Source: Erwinia typographi
Lineage (GTDB): Bacteria > Pseudomonadota > Gammaproteobacteria > Enterobacterales > Enterobacteriaceae
Reading direction: 5' to 3'
NCBI RefSeq assembly: GCF_000773975.1
Contig: NZ_JRUQ01000045.1
Location: 62,001 to 126,000, forward strand
Length of the DNA: 64,000 bases
Part shown: in pieces, positions 27,767 through 36,858 of the stretch
Layout of the letters: every line of letters starts with the position of its first letter
Numbering within the stretch: the first letter of the stretch is position 1
Notes under the pieces: generated by a model
Told to the model about the DNA's origin: nothing
The model's input: the letters and a program-made list of their open reading frames with translations, nothing else
Databases searched by the model: none
Program-made: the position numbers and the translations under genes

Positions 27767-29293
27767 ATGATCTCCCAGAACACATCTCCGCCGCCGCTGC
27801 TGAGCATTAGCGGCGTCAGTAAGGCCTTCCCCGGCGTTAAAGCGCTGGACAATGTCTCTTTCGATATCCGTCCTGGCGAAATCATGGCGCTGCTGGGGGA
27901 AAATGGCGCGGGTAAATCGACCATCATCAAGGTGCTGACCGGCGTGTATAAGCGTGATGCCGGCAGCATTGCCCTGGAAGGGGTCGCCATTAATCCACAA
28001 AGCACCGCTGAAGCGCAGGCTATCGGCATCGGCACCGTTTATCAGGAAGTGAATCTGCTGCCGAATATGTCGGTGGCGGACAATCTGTTTATTGGCCGCG
28101 AACCGCGCCGCTTTGGCCTGATTGACCGTAAAACCCTGGTGCGCAAAGCCCAGGCGTTGCTAAACAGCTACGGTTTTGAGCTGGACGTAACCCGGCCGCT
28201 GGGGCAGTACTCGGTGGCGATGCAGCAAATTATTGCTATCTGCCGCGCGGTGGATCTCTCGGCAAAGGTACTGATCCTCGACGAACCGACCGCCAGCCTG
28301 GACGCCAGCGAAGTCGAGATGCTGTTCACGCTGATGAATCAGCTCAAGGCTAAAGGTATGAGCCTGATCTTCGTCACTCACTTTCTGGATCAGGTGTATA
28401 AGGTCAGCGATCGCATTACGGTACTGCGCAACGGTCAGTTCGTTGCCACGCGTGAAACGCGCGAGCTGCCGCAGATTGAGCTGATTAAGCTGATGCTGGG
28501 GCGTGAGCTGTTGGAAACCGCCCTGAAGCGGGCTGGAAGCACCCTGAAAAGTAATCAGCCGGTAGTGGAGTTCCGCGATTATGGCAAGAAGGGCACCATC
28601 GAGCCTTTTAGCCTGAGCGTGCGTCCGGGCGAGGCCGTTGGCCTGGCCGGGCTGCTGGGATCGGGCAGGACAGAAACGGCGGAGCTGCTGTTTGGCATTA
28701 AGCGCGCCGACAGCGGCACGGCATTTATCAAGGGTAAGCAGCGAACAATCCGCACGCCGGCTCAGGCATCGCGCCTGGGCATGGGTTTTTGCCCGGAAGA
28801 TCGTAAAACCGACGGCATCGTGGGTGCGGCCTCGGTGCGCGAAAACATCATTCTGGCCCTACAGGCGCAGCGCGGCTGGCTGCGACCAATTAAACGCCGC
28901 GAGCAGCAGCAAATCGCCGAGCGTTTTATCAAGGCGATGGGCATTCGCACGCCGGATGCCGGGCAGCCGGTTGAGCTGCTCTCCGGGGGCAATCAGCAAA
29001 AAGTGCTGCTGTCCCGCTGGCTGGTGACCCGGCCGCAGTTTTTGATCCTTGATGAGCCAACCCGCGGTATCGACGTCGGCGCGCACGCTGAAATTATCCG
29101 GCTGATTGAATCGCTGTGTGCCGACGGTCTGGCGCTGCTGGTGATCTCCTCGGAGCTGGAAGAACTGGTGGGGTATGCGGATCGGGTGCTGATCCTGAGG
29201 GATCGCCAGCAGGTGGCGGAAATCCCTCTGGAACAACTCTCGGTGGCCGCCATTGTTAATGCTATAGCGGCAGGAGGGGCGCAACATGCTTGA
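27767..29293 (+). CDS. ytfR: Galactofuranose-type ABC transporter ATPase YtfR
   Basis: A 508-residue tandem ATPase. The first domain has Walker A GENGAGKST, signature-region QYSVAMQQ and Walker B LILDEPTASLD. The second has LLGSGRTETAE (a degenerate Walker A, usual for sugar importers), LSGGNQQKVLLSRWL and LILDEPTRGIDVGAHAEI. It aligns along its length with E. coli YtfR. ATG 27767 was preferred to TTG 27752 because GAGG at 27754-27757 is well spaced from it. It overlaps ytfT by 8 bp. Confidence 0.93.
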   Translation: MISQNTSPPPLLSISGVSKAFPGVKALDNVSFDIRPGEIMALLGENGAGKSTIIKVLTGVYKRDAGSIALEGVAINPQSTAEAQAIGIGTVYQEVNLLPNMSVADNLFIGREPRRFGLIDRKTLVRKAQALLNSYGFELDVTRPLGQYSVAMQQIIAICRAVDLSAKVLILDEPTASLDASEVEMLFTLMNQLKAKGMSLIFVTHFLDQVYKVSDRITVLRNGQFVATRETRELPQIELIKLMLGRELLETALKRAGSTLKSNQPVVEFRDYGKKGTIEPFSLSVRPGEAVGLAGLLGSGRTETAELLFGIKRADSGTAFIKGKQRTIRTPAQASRLGMGFCPEDRKTDGIVGAASVRENIILALQAQRGWLRPIKRREQQQIAERFIKAMGIRTPDAGQPVELLSGGNQQKVLLSRWLVTRPQFLILDEPTRGIDVGAHAEIIRLIESLCADGLALLVISSELEELVGYADRVLILRDRQQVAEIPLEQLSVAAIVNAIAAGGAQHA

Positions 29294-30305
29294 GTCACCT
29301 CTGGTGCCGGGGAAAACGCGCATGTTTACACGCAAACTACCAGCGGGAATGCCGCAAATCGCGGCGCTGGTGCTGGTGCTGATTGTTGACAGCCTGGTCG
29401 CCAGTAACTTTTTCGCCATTCACCTGCAGGATGGGCGCCTGTTCGGCAGCCCAATCGATATTTTAAACCGCGCGGCACCGGTAGCTCTGTTGTCAATCGG
29501 TATGACACTGGTGATCGCCACCGGCGGTATCGATCTGTCGGTAGGGGCGGTGATGGCGATCGCGGGTGCGACGGCGGCCACGCTGACCGTGTCCGGGCAC
29601 AGCCTGGCGGTTATTATTCTGGCTACGCTGGGAACTGGCCTGTTATGCGGCCTGTGGAACGGTATCCTGGTGGCGCTGCTGAAGATCCAGCCCTTTGTCG
29701 CCACGCTGATCCTGATGGTGGCGGGACGAGGCATTGCGCAACTGATTACCCAGGGACAAATCGTCACCTTCGACAGCGACTCGCTGGCGCGGCTGGGCAG
29801 CGGAACGCTGTGGCTGTTTCCGGTGCCCGTCTGGATCACGCTGGCGGTGGCGCTGCTGGTCTGGCTGCTGACCCGCAAAACGGCACTGGGAATGTTTATT
29901 GAGGCCGTCGGCATCAACCTGCGGGCCGCCCGAAATGCCGGGGTCAACGGCTGGCTGATCGTGATGACCACCTATGCGGTCAGCGGGCTTTGCGCCGCGG
30001 TGGCCGGGCTGATCGTCGCGGCCGATATTCGCGGCGCCGACGCCAACAACGCCGGGCTGTGGCTGGAGCTGGACGCCATCCTTGCCGTGGTAATCGGCGG
30101 CGCGTCGCTGATGGGCGGCCGCTTTAACCTGCTGCTTTCGCTGGTGGGCGCGCTGATTATTCAGGCGATGAACACTGGCATTCTGCTGTCGGGCTTCCCG
30201 CCGGAGCTGAATCAGGTGGTGAAGGCTGTGGTGGTGATGGCGGTGCTGTTGATGCAGTCTCCGCGGTTTATTCAACTTTTCAAGCGAGGAGGCCAGGGTG
30301 GTTAA
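29286..30305 (+). CDS. ytfT: Galactofuranose-type ABC transporter permease YtfT
   Basis: A 339-residue permease of the BPD_transp_2 family with 8-10 helices, matching E. coli YtfT (DGRLFGSPIDILNRAAPVALL, ATGGIDLSVGAVMAIAGA, DIRGADANNAGLWLELDAILAVVIGG). The EAVGINLRAARNAGVN segment contacts the ATPase. It pairs with YjfF to form the membrane channel. It overlaps both neighbours by 8 bp. Confidence 0.93.
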   Translation: MLESPLVPGKTRMFTRKLPAGMPQIAALVLVLIVDSLVASNFFAIHLQDGRLFGSPIDILNRAAPVALLSIGMTLVIATGGIDLSVGAVMAIAGATAATLTVSGHSLAVIILATLGTGLLCGLWNGILVALLKIQPFVATLILMVAGRGIAQLITQGQIVTFDSDSLARLGSGTLWLFPVPVWITLAVALLVWLLTRKTALGMFIEAVGINLRAARNAGVNGWLIVMTTYAVSGLCAAVAGLIVAADIRGADANNAGLWLELDAILAVVIGGASLMGGRFNLLLSLVGALIIQAMNTGILLSGFPPELNQVVKAVVVMAVLLMQSPRFIQLFKRGGQGG

Positions 30306-31287
30306 ACGTCATCTTCCCCTAATGATAACCCTGCTGGTGTTTGTCGCCGGGTATCTGTTCTGCCTCAGCCAGTTTCCTGGCTTTGCCTCAACGCGGGTGA
30401 TCGCCAATATCCTTACCGATAACGCTTTCCTCGGCATCATTGCCGTCGGGATGACGTTTGTGATCCTCTCAGGAGGGATCGATCTCTCCGTCGGCGCGGT
30501 TATCGCCTTTACCGGCGTATTCCTCGCCAGAGCCATCGGTGATTATCACCTCGATCCGTGGCTGGCGTTTGCGCTGGTGATGGTGATGGGGTCGGCGTTT
30601 GGCGCGCTGATGGGCTGGCTTATCGATGCGCTGAAGATCCCGGCGTTTATCATCACCCTGGCCGGGATGTTCTTCCTGCGCGGCAGTAGCTTTCTGGTCT
30701 CTGAAAGTTCGCTGCCGATCGATCATCCGCTCTACACCACGCTCTCCAGCCTGGCATGGAAAATTCCGGGAGGAGGGCGGCTGAGCCTGCTCGCGGTTAT
30801 CATGCTGCTGGTGGTGGTTTTCGGCATTGTGCTGGCGCACCGCAGCCGCTTCGGCAACCAGGTTTACGCCATCGGCGGCAACGTCACCTCAGCCCAGTTG
30901 ATGGGCATCTCAACCCGCAGCACCACCATTCGCATTTACATGCTCTCTTCCGCGCTGGCGACGCTGGCCGGGATTGTCTTCTCCATCTACACTTCGTCAG
31001 GCTACGCGCTGGCTGGCATGGGCGTAGAGCTGGATGCGATTGCGTCGGTAGTGATTGGCGGGACGCTGCTGTCCGGCGGCGTCGGCACGGTGCTCGGTAC
31101 GCTGTTCGGCGTACTGATTCAGGGGTTAATTCAGACCTGGATCAATTTCGACGGCACGCTCAGCTCCTGGTGGACCAAAATTGCCATCGGCATTCTGCTG
31201 TTTGCCTTTATCGCGCTGCAGCGTTTGCTGACCGTGATGTGGGATCGCCAGCAGAATGCGCCGGTGAAACGGCTGTCGGGCTGGTAA
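30298..31287 (+). CDS. yjfF: Galactofuranose-type ABC transporter permease YjfF
   Basis: A 329-residue permease matching E. coli YjfF (FPGFASTRVIANILTDNAFLGIIAVGMTFVILSGGIDLSVG; AIGGNVTSAQLMGIS). It starts with GTG 30298 inside the end of ytfT, preceded by GCGAGGAGG. It completes the ytfQRT-yjfF operon. In E. coli this operon lies near fbp, so its position between cnu and ydgJ is a rearrangement or a separate acquisition. Confidence 0.93.
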   Translation: MVKRHLPLMITLLVFVAGYLFCLSQFPGFASTRVIANILTDNAFLGIIAVGMTFVILSGGIDLSVGAVIAFTGVFLARAIGDYHLDPWLAFALVMVMGSAFGALMGWLIDALKIPAFIITLAGMFFLRGSSFLVSESSLPIDHPLYTTLSSLAWKIPGGGRLSLLAVIMLLVVVFGIVLAHRSRFGNQVYAIGGNVTSAQLMGISTRSTTIRIYMLSSALATLAGIVFSIYTSSGYALAGMGVELDAIASVVIGGTLLSGGVGTVLGTLFGVLIQGLIQTWINFDGTLSSWWTKIAIGILLFAFIALQRLLTVMWDRQQNAPVKRLSGW

Positions 31288-31409
31288 CTCGTCATTGCTG
31301 AGTCAATAATGTTCGCTGAACGCGCACAACGCGCTGGTGGCTCAGGAGACCTGGGATTTGCCCGGAAGTGCCAATAGTTAAGCTTAACGGTTAATTCAGG
31401 TAAATCCCG

Positions 31410-31458
31410 CTTGTCCTTACCCCGCTGATAGTCTTAAATCAACGGGGTAAGTGACAAG
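31410..31458 (+). other. Long leader hairpin before ydgJ
   Basis: CTTGTC-C-TTACCCCG (31410-31424) pairs with CGGGGTAAG-T-GACAAG (31443-31458), giving 15 bp with one bulged base and an 18-nt loop. The right arm ends within the ydgJ ribosome-binding site (AAGAGGA), 11 nt from ATG. It has no U-tract, so it is unlikely to be a plain terminator. It may be an operator or a translational control element. Confidence 0.6.
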
Positions 31459-31468
31459 AGGAATACAA

Positions 31469-32509
31469 ATGAGCGACAAAATTCGTGTAGGGCTGGTCGG
31501 TTACGGCTTCGCCAGCAAGACCTTCCATGCGCCTCTGATCGCCGGAACTGCCGGGATGGAACTGGCGGCGGTCTCCAGCAGCGATGCCAGCAAAGTGCGC
31601 GCTGACTGGCCATCTACTCAGGTAGTTACCGATCCACAAACCTTATTTGACGATCCCTCGCTACAGCTGATCGTTATTCCTACCCCTAACGACACCCACT
31701 TTCCGCTGGCAAAAGCCGCGCTGAATGCCGGGAAACATGTGGTCGTGGACAAGCCGTTTACCGTCACGCTGTCGCAGGCTCACGAGCTGGACGCGCTGGC
31801 AAAAGCGAAGGGGCTGCTGCTTTCTGTGTTCCATAACCGCCGCTGGGACAGCGACTTCCTGACGCTGAAGACTCTGCTGGCCGAAGGCACGCTGGGCGAA
31901 GTACGCTATTTTGAGTCGCATTTTGACCGCTTCCGTCTGGAAGTTCGCAACCGCTGGCGCGAGCAGAAGGGCGCGGGCAGCGGTATCTGGTACGATCTGG
32001 GGCCGCATCTGATTGACCAGGCGCTACAGCTGTTTGGTTCGCCGGTGGCAATCAACGTCGATATGGCTGAGCTGCGCCCCGGCGCGCAAACCACCGACTA
32101 TTTCCACGCCGTGCTGACCTATCCTCAGCGCCGGATTGTGCTGCATGGCAGTATGCTGGTGGCGGCTGAATCGGCTCGCTATCAGGTTCACGGCACGCGC
32201 GGCAGCTATGTTAAATACGGTCTGGACCCGCAGGAAGACAGTCTGAAAGCGGGGGCGCGTCCGCCGCAGGAGGACTGGGGCTATGATATGCGCGACGGAG
32301 TGGTGACGCTGACGAAGGACGATCTGCTGGTTGAAGAGACGCTGCTGACCATCCCTGGTAACTATCCGGCCTACTATGCGGGTATCCGCGATGCGATCAA
32401 CGGCGACGGCAGCAATCCGGTCACCGCTGAACAAGCGATTCAGGTGATGGAGCTGATTGAGCTTGGCCTGCAGTCGGCCGAGAAGCGTCAGACGATGTCG
32501 CTGAAATAG
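31469..32509 (+). CDS. ydgJ: Gfo/Idh/MocA-family oxidoreductase YdgJ
   Basis: A 346-residue protein of the same length as E. coli YdgJ. The N-terminal Rossmann fold has VGLVGYGFASKTFHAPLI and the family motif VVVDKPFTVT (about 89-98), where the Lys binds substrate and nicotinamide. The C-terminal domain has DLGPHLIDQALQLFG with the catalytic-type DxxxH. The physiological substrate is not known; a sugar or sugar-acid is likely. ATG 31469 follows AAGAGGA. A strong terminator ends the transcript. Confidence 0.9.
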   Translation: MSDKIRVGLVGYGFASKTFHAPLIAGTAGMELAAVSSSDASKVRADWPSTQVVTDPQTLFDDPSLQLIVIPTPNDTHFPLAKAALNAGKHVVVDKPFTVTLSQAHELDALAKAKGLLLSVFHNRRWDSDFLTLKTLLAEGTLGEVRYFESHFDRFRLEVRNRWREQKGAGSGIWYDLGPHLIDQALQLFGSPVAINVDMAELRPGAQTTDYFHAVLTYPQRRIVLHGSMLVAAESARYQVHGTRGSYVKYGLDPQEDSLKAGARPPQEDWGYDMRDGVVTLTKDDLLVEETLLTIPGNYPAYYAGIRDAINGDGSNPVTAEQAIQVMELIELGLQSAEKRQTMSLK

Positions 32510-32530
32510 TCCGGACTGTCAGCGTAAAAA

Positions 32531-32565
32531 GCCCCGCTCAGCGTTAAAACTGAGCGGGGCTTTTT
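32531..32565 (+). terminator. Terminator after ydgJ
   Basis: GCCCCGCTCAG and CTGAGCGGGGC form an 11-bp perfect stem with an 8-nt loop, preceded by AAAAA and followed by TTTTT. It is likely bidirectional, also ending convergent add. Confidence 0.93.
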
Positions 32566-32656
32566 CTTGCGCTAAATTTAGCGCCAGGTTGCCGGGCCGG
32601 GTAGAAAACAGAAGCCCGTTGAGGAGGGGAACCAGCGACCAGGCTGCGTCAGGCTA

Positions 32657-33655
32657 TCACGCCGCCACGCGGGCGCGTACCGCCGCCTTTTCCGCCTCGC
32701 TAAGAAACGCAATCTTCAGCCCGTTTTCCTGCGCCGTGCGGATCTGGGCCTTGCTCAGCCCCGCCTGCGGCGCCGCGACCTCATACTCATACGCCAGCTC
32801 AATGCCCTGTACGGCGGGATCGTCAGTGTTGATGGTGGCCAGAATGCCGTGGTCAAGGAAGGCTGCCAGCGGGTGATGCGCCAGCGAGGAGACGGTGCTG
32901 GTCTGAATATTGGAGGTCAGGCACGATTCTACGCCGATCTGATGGGTGGCGAGAAAATCCATCAGCGCCGGGTCTTCTACCGCCTTCACGCCGTGGCCGA
33001 TACGCTCGGCGCCCAGCTCGCGAATCGCCTGCCAGATGCTGTCCGGGCCAGCGGCTTCGCCCGCGTGCACGGTGATGCGCAAGCCAGCATCGCGCGCCCG
33101 CGTGAAGTGGCTCAGGAACTGGCTGCCGGGGAAGCCAAGTTCGTCTCCGGCCAGATCGAGCGCGGTAATACCGTCGCGATGGGCCAGCAGGCCTTCCAGC
33201 TCGCGCAGACAGGCTTCCTCGCCAAAGGTGCGGCTCATAATGCCAATCAGCCGCACGTCAATATTGTGCTGCTGGCACCCGGCGCGAATGCCGTCGATGA
33301 CCGCTTCGACCACGCCAGCCACCGGCAGGCCGTGGCTCATCGCCATATAGCCCGGCGAGAAGCGCAGTTCGGCGTAGTGTATCCCGGCGCGGGCGGCGTC
33401 TTCGACGTTTTCCATCGCTACGCGGCGGCAGGCGTCCAGCGAGCCAAGAACCTTAACGCCCCAGTCCAGCTTGTTCAGAAAGCTGATCAGGTCGGGCTCG
33501 GTTTGGGTTACCTGGACGTGCGGACGCAGGCTTTCCAGCGTGGTGGCGGGCAGGGTAAGGTTAAATTCCTGGCCTAAATCCAGAATGGTCTGTGCACGAA
33601 TATTGCCGTCAAGGTGGCGATGAATATCGGTGAGGGGAAGCTGGGTATCGATCAT
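32657..33655 (-). CDS. add: Adenosine deaminase Add
   Basis: A 332-residue zinc enzyme that deaminates adenosine and deoxyadenosine to inosine forms in purine salvage. Zinc ligands His12 and His14 lie in [18 protein letters not shown] carries the catalytic Glu and a zinc His, and NTDDPAVQG carries the two Asp residues. [10 protein letters not shown] is conserved. Start 33655 ([10 protein letters not shown]) matches E. coli Add; ATG 33688 would add 11 unrelated residues. It is transcribed alone between ydgJ and malY. Confidence 0.96.
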   Translation of the reverse strand: MIDTQLPLTDIHRHLDGNIRAQTILDLGQEFNLTLPATTLESLRPHVQVTQTEPDLISFLNKLDWGVKVLGSLDACRRVAMENVEDAARAGIHYAELRFSPGYMAMSHGLPVAGVVEAVIDGIRAGCQQHNIDVRLIGIMSRTFGEEACLRELEGLLAHRDGITALDLAGDELGFPGSQFLSHFTRARDAGLRITVHAGEAAGPDSIWQAIRELGAERIGHGVKAVEDPALMDFLATHQIGVESCLTSNIQTSTVSSLAHHPLAAFLDHGILATINTDDPAVQGIELAYEYEVAAPQAGLSKAQIRTAQENGLKIAFLSEAEKAAVRARVAA

Positions 33656-33772
33656 GTCGGCGCACTCATGTTGTTTTAATAAGTGCATAACAGTATAAAA
33701 ACAATTTGCGCAACACTGCCAGCGAATTGCGCAATCGTCTCTTTAAGTGCTGATTATTTGTGCTTGCGGCGG

Positions 33773-34960
33773 CTAGCGGGCAGCGGACTTACGCAGCGCC
33801 CCGATCGCCGCAATCAGGCGGTCGAGGCCGTCATCCACTTTACTGCGCGGACAGCCTACGTTCAGCCGCAGAAAGCCTTTACCCTGCGCGCCATAGGTCG
33901 AGCCGGGCATGATCGCCACCTTCTGCCGCTCAATCAGCTCCTGCTGCAGCGCGACATCGTCCAGCCCCAGCGGCGTGAGGTCGATCCACGCCAGATAGGT
34001 AGCCTGCGGCGGCTGCCAGTCAAGCTGAGGAAAGGCCTGGTTAAGTCGCGCGGCGACGTGCTCAAGATTTGCTTTAAGATAGGCGCGCAGCGCGTCGAGC
34101 CAGCTTTCCCCTTCGCGATAAGCCGCGATATGCGCTGCCACCGCCAGCACGGCGGGCGAAGACAGGCCATCGGCGTTTTTCAGCGCATGGAACCACGCCT
34201 GGCGATCCTGCTCATCGCTAATCAGCCCCCATGCACCGGTCAGCGCCGGAATATTAAAGCTCTTCGAGGCTGAGGTGAACAGCGCCCAGGGCGATTTGGC
34301 GACGTTGCTCCAGGGAATGTGCTGCGCGTCGCTCATCACCATATCCATATGGATTTCGTCGCTGATGACGCGCACGCCGTGCCGCTGGCAAAGTACCGAC
34401 ATCTGCTCCAGCTCCTTGCGGCACCACACTTTTCCCGTTGGGTTATGCGGACTGCACAGCAGCATCACCTTGCACTCGTCGCGGGCCAGCAGGGACTCCA
34501 GTTCGGCCATATTACAGTGCCATCCGGCAGCCTGCTTTTTTAAAGGGAGCGCCAGCACCTTGCGCTGATTGCCCTCAATGGCCTTATAAAAGGCATCGTA
34601 GGCTGGCGTGTGGATCAGCACGCCGTCGCCAGGGCTGGACCAGTGTCGGATCATCTGGGCCACCATATAGATCACGGATGGACCGTAAACGATTTGCCGG
34701 GCATCGACGCTGGTTTGAAAGCGTTGCTGATACCAGTGGGCGATAGCCGAGAGAAAGTCTTCGTGCTGCCAGCGGCTGTAGCCGAACACGCCGTGGGTCA
34801 CTCGCTGTTGTAGCGCGGCGATAATGCAGGGCGCGGTGGCAAAATCCATATCGGAAATGGTGAAGGGCAGCAGGTCGTCGCGGCCAAAGCGATCGGCGAC
34901 AAAATCCCACTGGGTACACCAGCTTCCGTGTCGATCTGTCACCTGGTCAAAATCAAACAT
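33773..34960 (-). CDS. malY: Cystathionine beta-lyase / maltose regulon modulator MalY
   Basis: A 395-residue fold-type I PLP enzyme. The cofactor Lys is Lys233 in TSASKSFNIPALTG, the same position as in E. coli MalY (390 aa). NPTGKVW and DEIHMDMV are PLP-site motifs. In E. coli it has beta-cystathionase activity and also binds and inhibits the activator MalT. It follows malX in the MalI-controlled operon (about 117-bp gap). MalT is outside the window. Confidence 0.95.
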   Translation of the reverse strand: MFDFDQVTDRHGSWCTQWDFVADRFGRDDLLPFTISDMDFATAPCIIAALQQRVTHGVFGYSRWQHEDFLSAIAHWYQQRFQTSVDARQIVYGPSVIYMVAQMIRHWSSPGDGVLIHTPAYDAFYKAIEGNQRKVLALPLKKQAAGWHCNMAELESLLARDECKVMLLCSPHNPTGKVWCRKELEQMSVLCQRHGVRVISDEIHMDMVMSDAQHIPWSNVAKSPWALFTSASKSFNIPALTGAWGLISDEQDRQAWFHALKNADGLSSPAVLAVAAHIAAYREGESWLDALRAYLKANLEHVAARLNQAFPQLDWQPPQATYLAWIDLTPLGLDDVALQQELIERQKVAIMPGSTYGAQGKGFLRLNVGCPRSKVDDGLDRLIAAIGALRKSAAR

Positions 34961-35077
34961 AAAACCTCTGGGTCGGGCAGGACAGGCCTGCGAAGAGGGG
35001 CGAAAATTCGCCCCTGAGTGTCAAACGGTCTGTTTCCTTTCGCGTTGCCGGAATGGTTTTGCTCGTCCGGCTATCGT

Positions 35078-36664
35078 TCAGCCTGCTGCGGTGGTCATGA
35101 TACTGGCCATCTCATCCTTCACCGACTGCACCTGCGGGCCGATCACCACCTGCAGGCTGTGCTGATTGAGGTGCACCACGCCGATGACGCGGTTGGCCTT
35201 CAGCGCCGCATCGTCGACAAGGCTCATATCCTTCACCTGGAGGCGCAGGCGGGTCAGGCAGTTATCGAGAGAAGTAATGTTATCCATTCCGCCCAGCGCC
35301 GCAAGAATTGCCGGCGTGTTATAGCCAGACTTGCCAACGGTTGCTGAGAAGTGTTTCTCCACGGTAGCGGTATCCACGTCGCGACCCGGCGTTTTGATAT
35401 TAAAGCGGGTGATAGCGAAGCGGAAAATCAGGTAGTAGCCCGCAAACCAGATTGCCGCCACTAGCGGGACGTAGTACCACCTGGTCGACAGGCCGTGCAG
35501 GATGCCAAAGACCACAAAGTCGATCACGTTACCGTCGGTATTGCCGATGGTGACGCCCAGCACCGCCATCACGGTGAAGCCCAGGCCGGTTAACAGCGCG
35601 TGGATCACATACAGCACTGGCGCGACAAACAGGAACAGGAATTCAATCGGTTCGGTAGTGCCGCCTACCACGCAGGCGACCACGCCAGAAATCAGCAGCC
35701 CCTTAATTTTATGACGGTTTTCCGGGCGGGCGCAGTGATACATCGCCAGCGCCGCGCCGGGCAGGCCACCGAGGAAGGCTGGCATTTTACCCTGCGACAG
35801 GAAGCGCGTGGCGCTTTCAGCAAAGCCGCCGGAGGTGGGGCAGGAAAGCTGGGCCTGGAAAATGGTCAGCGCGCCGCTGACGCTGTGTCCACAGACGTCC
35901 AGGGTGCCGCCCGCGTCGGTGAAGCGAATGATCGCCACCAGAATATGCTGCAAGCCAAACGGCAGCAGCAGGCGTTCGCCAGTGCCGAATATCATCGGGC
36001 CAAACTCGCCCGCGCCATTGATAACCCAGCCAAGGCCGGTAATCGCTGCGGCAAACCACGGCCAGATCAGCGGGATCACCAGGCCAACCAGGCCCATCAC
36101 CAGGGTGGTAATAATCGGTACGAAGCGGGTGCCGCCAAAAAACGCCAGCGCATCCGGCAGGCGGATGGTGTGAAAACGTTCGTGCAGATAAAAGACGATG
36201 ATCCCCACGATCACCGCGCCAAGAATACCGGTGTCGATTGACTGGATGCCGATAATATTCTGAATGTTATTGGCTTTCAGCACGGCGGCGTCGGTGGTCG
36301 GCAGGATTCCCCTGGCATTGAGCCAGAAGTTCACCGCCAGGTTCATGACCGCAAAGCCGACAAAGCCGGAGAAAGCCGCCACGCCTTTATTTTCCCGCGC
36401 CATCCCCAGCGGGATGGCGATAGCAAACATCACCGGCAGGTAGCTGAAGGCGAACGAGCCGACTTTGCTCATCCACATAAAAATGAGTTGCAGCACATGA
36501 TTGCCCAGCCACGGGATCAGCGTGATCACATCATGGCTGCTTAGCGAGCTGCCAATGCCCAGCATAATGCCGCAGAACGACAGCAGCGCAACGGGCAGCA
36601 TAAAGGTTTTGCCTAAGCTCTGGAAAAATTCCCAGAGGGTGATTTTTTGTTTTGTGGCCGACAT
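35078..36664 (-). CDS. malX: PTS permease MalX (glucose/maltose type IICB)
   Basis: A 528-residue PTS enzyme of the glucose family. The membrane IIC domain (about 1-400) includes GGTTEPIEFLFLFVAPVLYVIH. The IIB domain (about 440-528) has the phosphorylated Cys in NITSLDNCLTRLRL. E. coli MalX is 530 aa and can move glucose and maltose; its natural substrate is not settled. It is the first gene of malX-malY and is divergent from malI, with a MalI operator 53 bp upstream. Confidence 0.94.
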   Translation of the reverse strand: MSATKQKITLWEFFQSLGKTFMLPVALLSFCGIMLGIGSSLSSHDVITLIPWLGNHVLQLIFMWMSKVGSFAFSYLPVMFAIAIPLGMARENKGVAAFSGFVGFAVMNLAVNFWLNARGILPTTDAAVLKANNIQNIIGIQSIDTGILGAVIVGIIVFYLHERFHTIRLPDALAFFGGTRFVPIITTLVMGLVGLVIPLIWPWFAAAITGLGWVINGAGEFGPMIFGTGERLLLPFGLQHILVAIIRFTDAGGTLDVCGHSVSGALTIFQAQLSCPTSGGFAESATRFLSQGKMPAFLGGLPGAALAMYHCARPENRHKIKGLLISGVVACVVGGTTEPIEFLFLFVAPVLYVIHALLTGLGFTVMAVLGVTIGNTDGNVIDFVVFGILHGLSTRWYYVPLVAAIWFAGYYLIFRFAITRFNIKTPGRDVDTATVEKHFSATVGKSGYNTPAILAALGGMDNITSLDNCLTRLRLQVKDMSLVDDAALKANRVIGVVHLNQHSLQVVIGPQVQSVKDEMASIMTTAAG

Positions 36665-36716
36665 GGGTGGGCTCTCCTGGCATAAAAAAGCTCAGCCGCT
36701 GCTGAGATAAAAAAAT

Positions 36717-36732
36717 GATAAAACGTTTTACC
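36717..36732. promoter_or_regulatory. MalI operator at malX
   Basis: GATAAAACGTTTTACC differs at one position from the perfect 16-bp palindrome GATAAAACGTTTTATC bound by MalI. It is 53 bp upstream of malX. Confidence 0.85.
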
Positions 36733-36741
36733 TGCCATTAA

Positions 36742-36757
36742 TGCGTTATCAGTCACA
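36742..36757. promoter_or_regulatory. CRP-like site in malX-malI gap
   Basis: TGCGT-TATCAG-TCACA has one perfect CRP half site and one poor one. It lies between the two MalI operators, where the E. coli malX-malI region also has CRP control. Confidence 0.45.
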
Positions 36758-36795
36758 CTCTTCACGGGGCTTTAGGTTTTATTTTCATAGCGGGC

Positions 36796-36811
36796 GGTGT
36801 AACGTTTTATC
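36796..36811. promoter_or_regulatory. MalI operator at malI
   Basis: GGTGTAACGTTTTATC matches the MalI palindrome at 13 of 16 positions, with one perfect half. It is 48 bp upstream of malI, which fits autorepression. The two operators are 79 bp apart centre to centre. Confidence 0.7.
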
Positions 36812-36858
36812 TGCTGTTTCGATTCCGAAGTACGAACGCACTGCTGGCTGGGCAAATT

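Noticed and set aside
31288-31468. Short + strand frame before ydgJ (starting ATG near 31309)
   Set aside because: About 22 codons without hydrophobic or family pattern; the hairpin in this gap is the better-supported feature.
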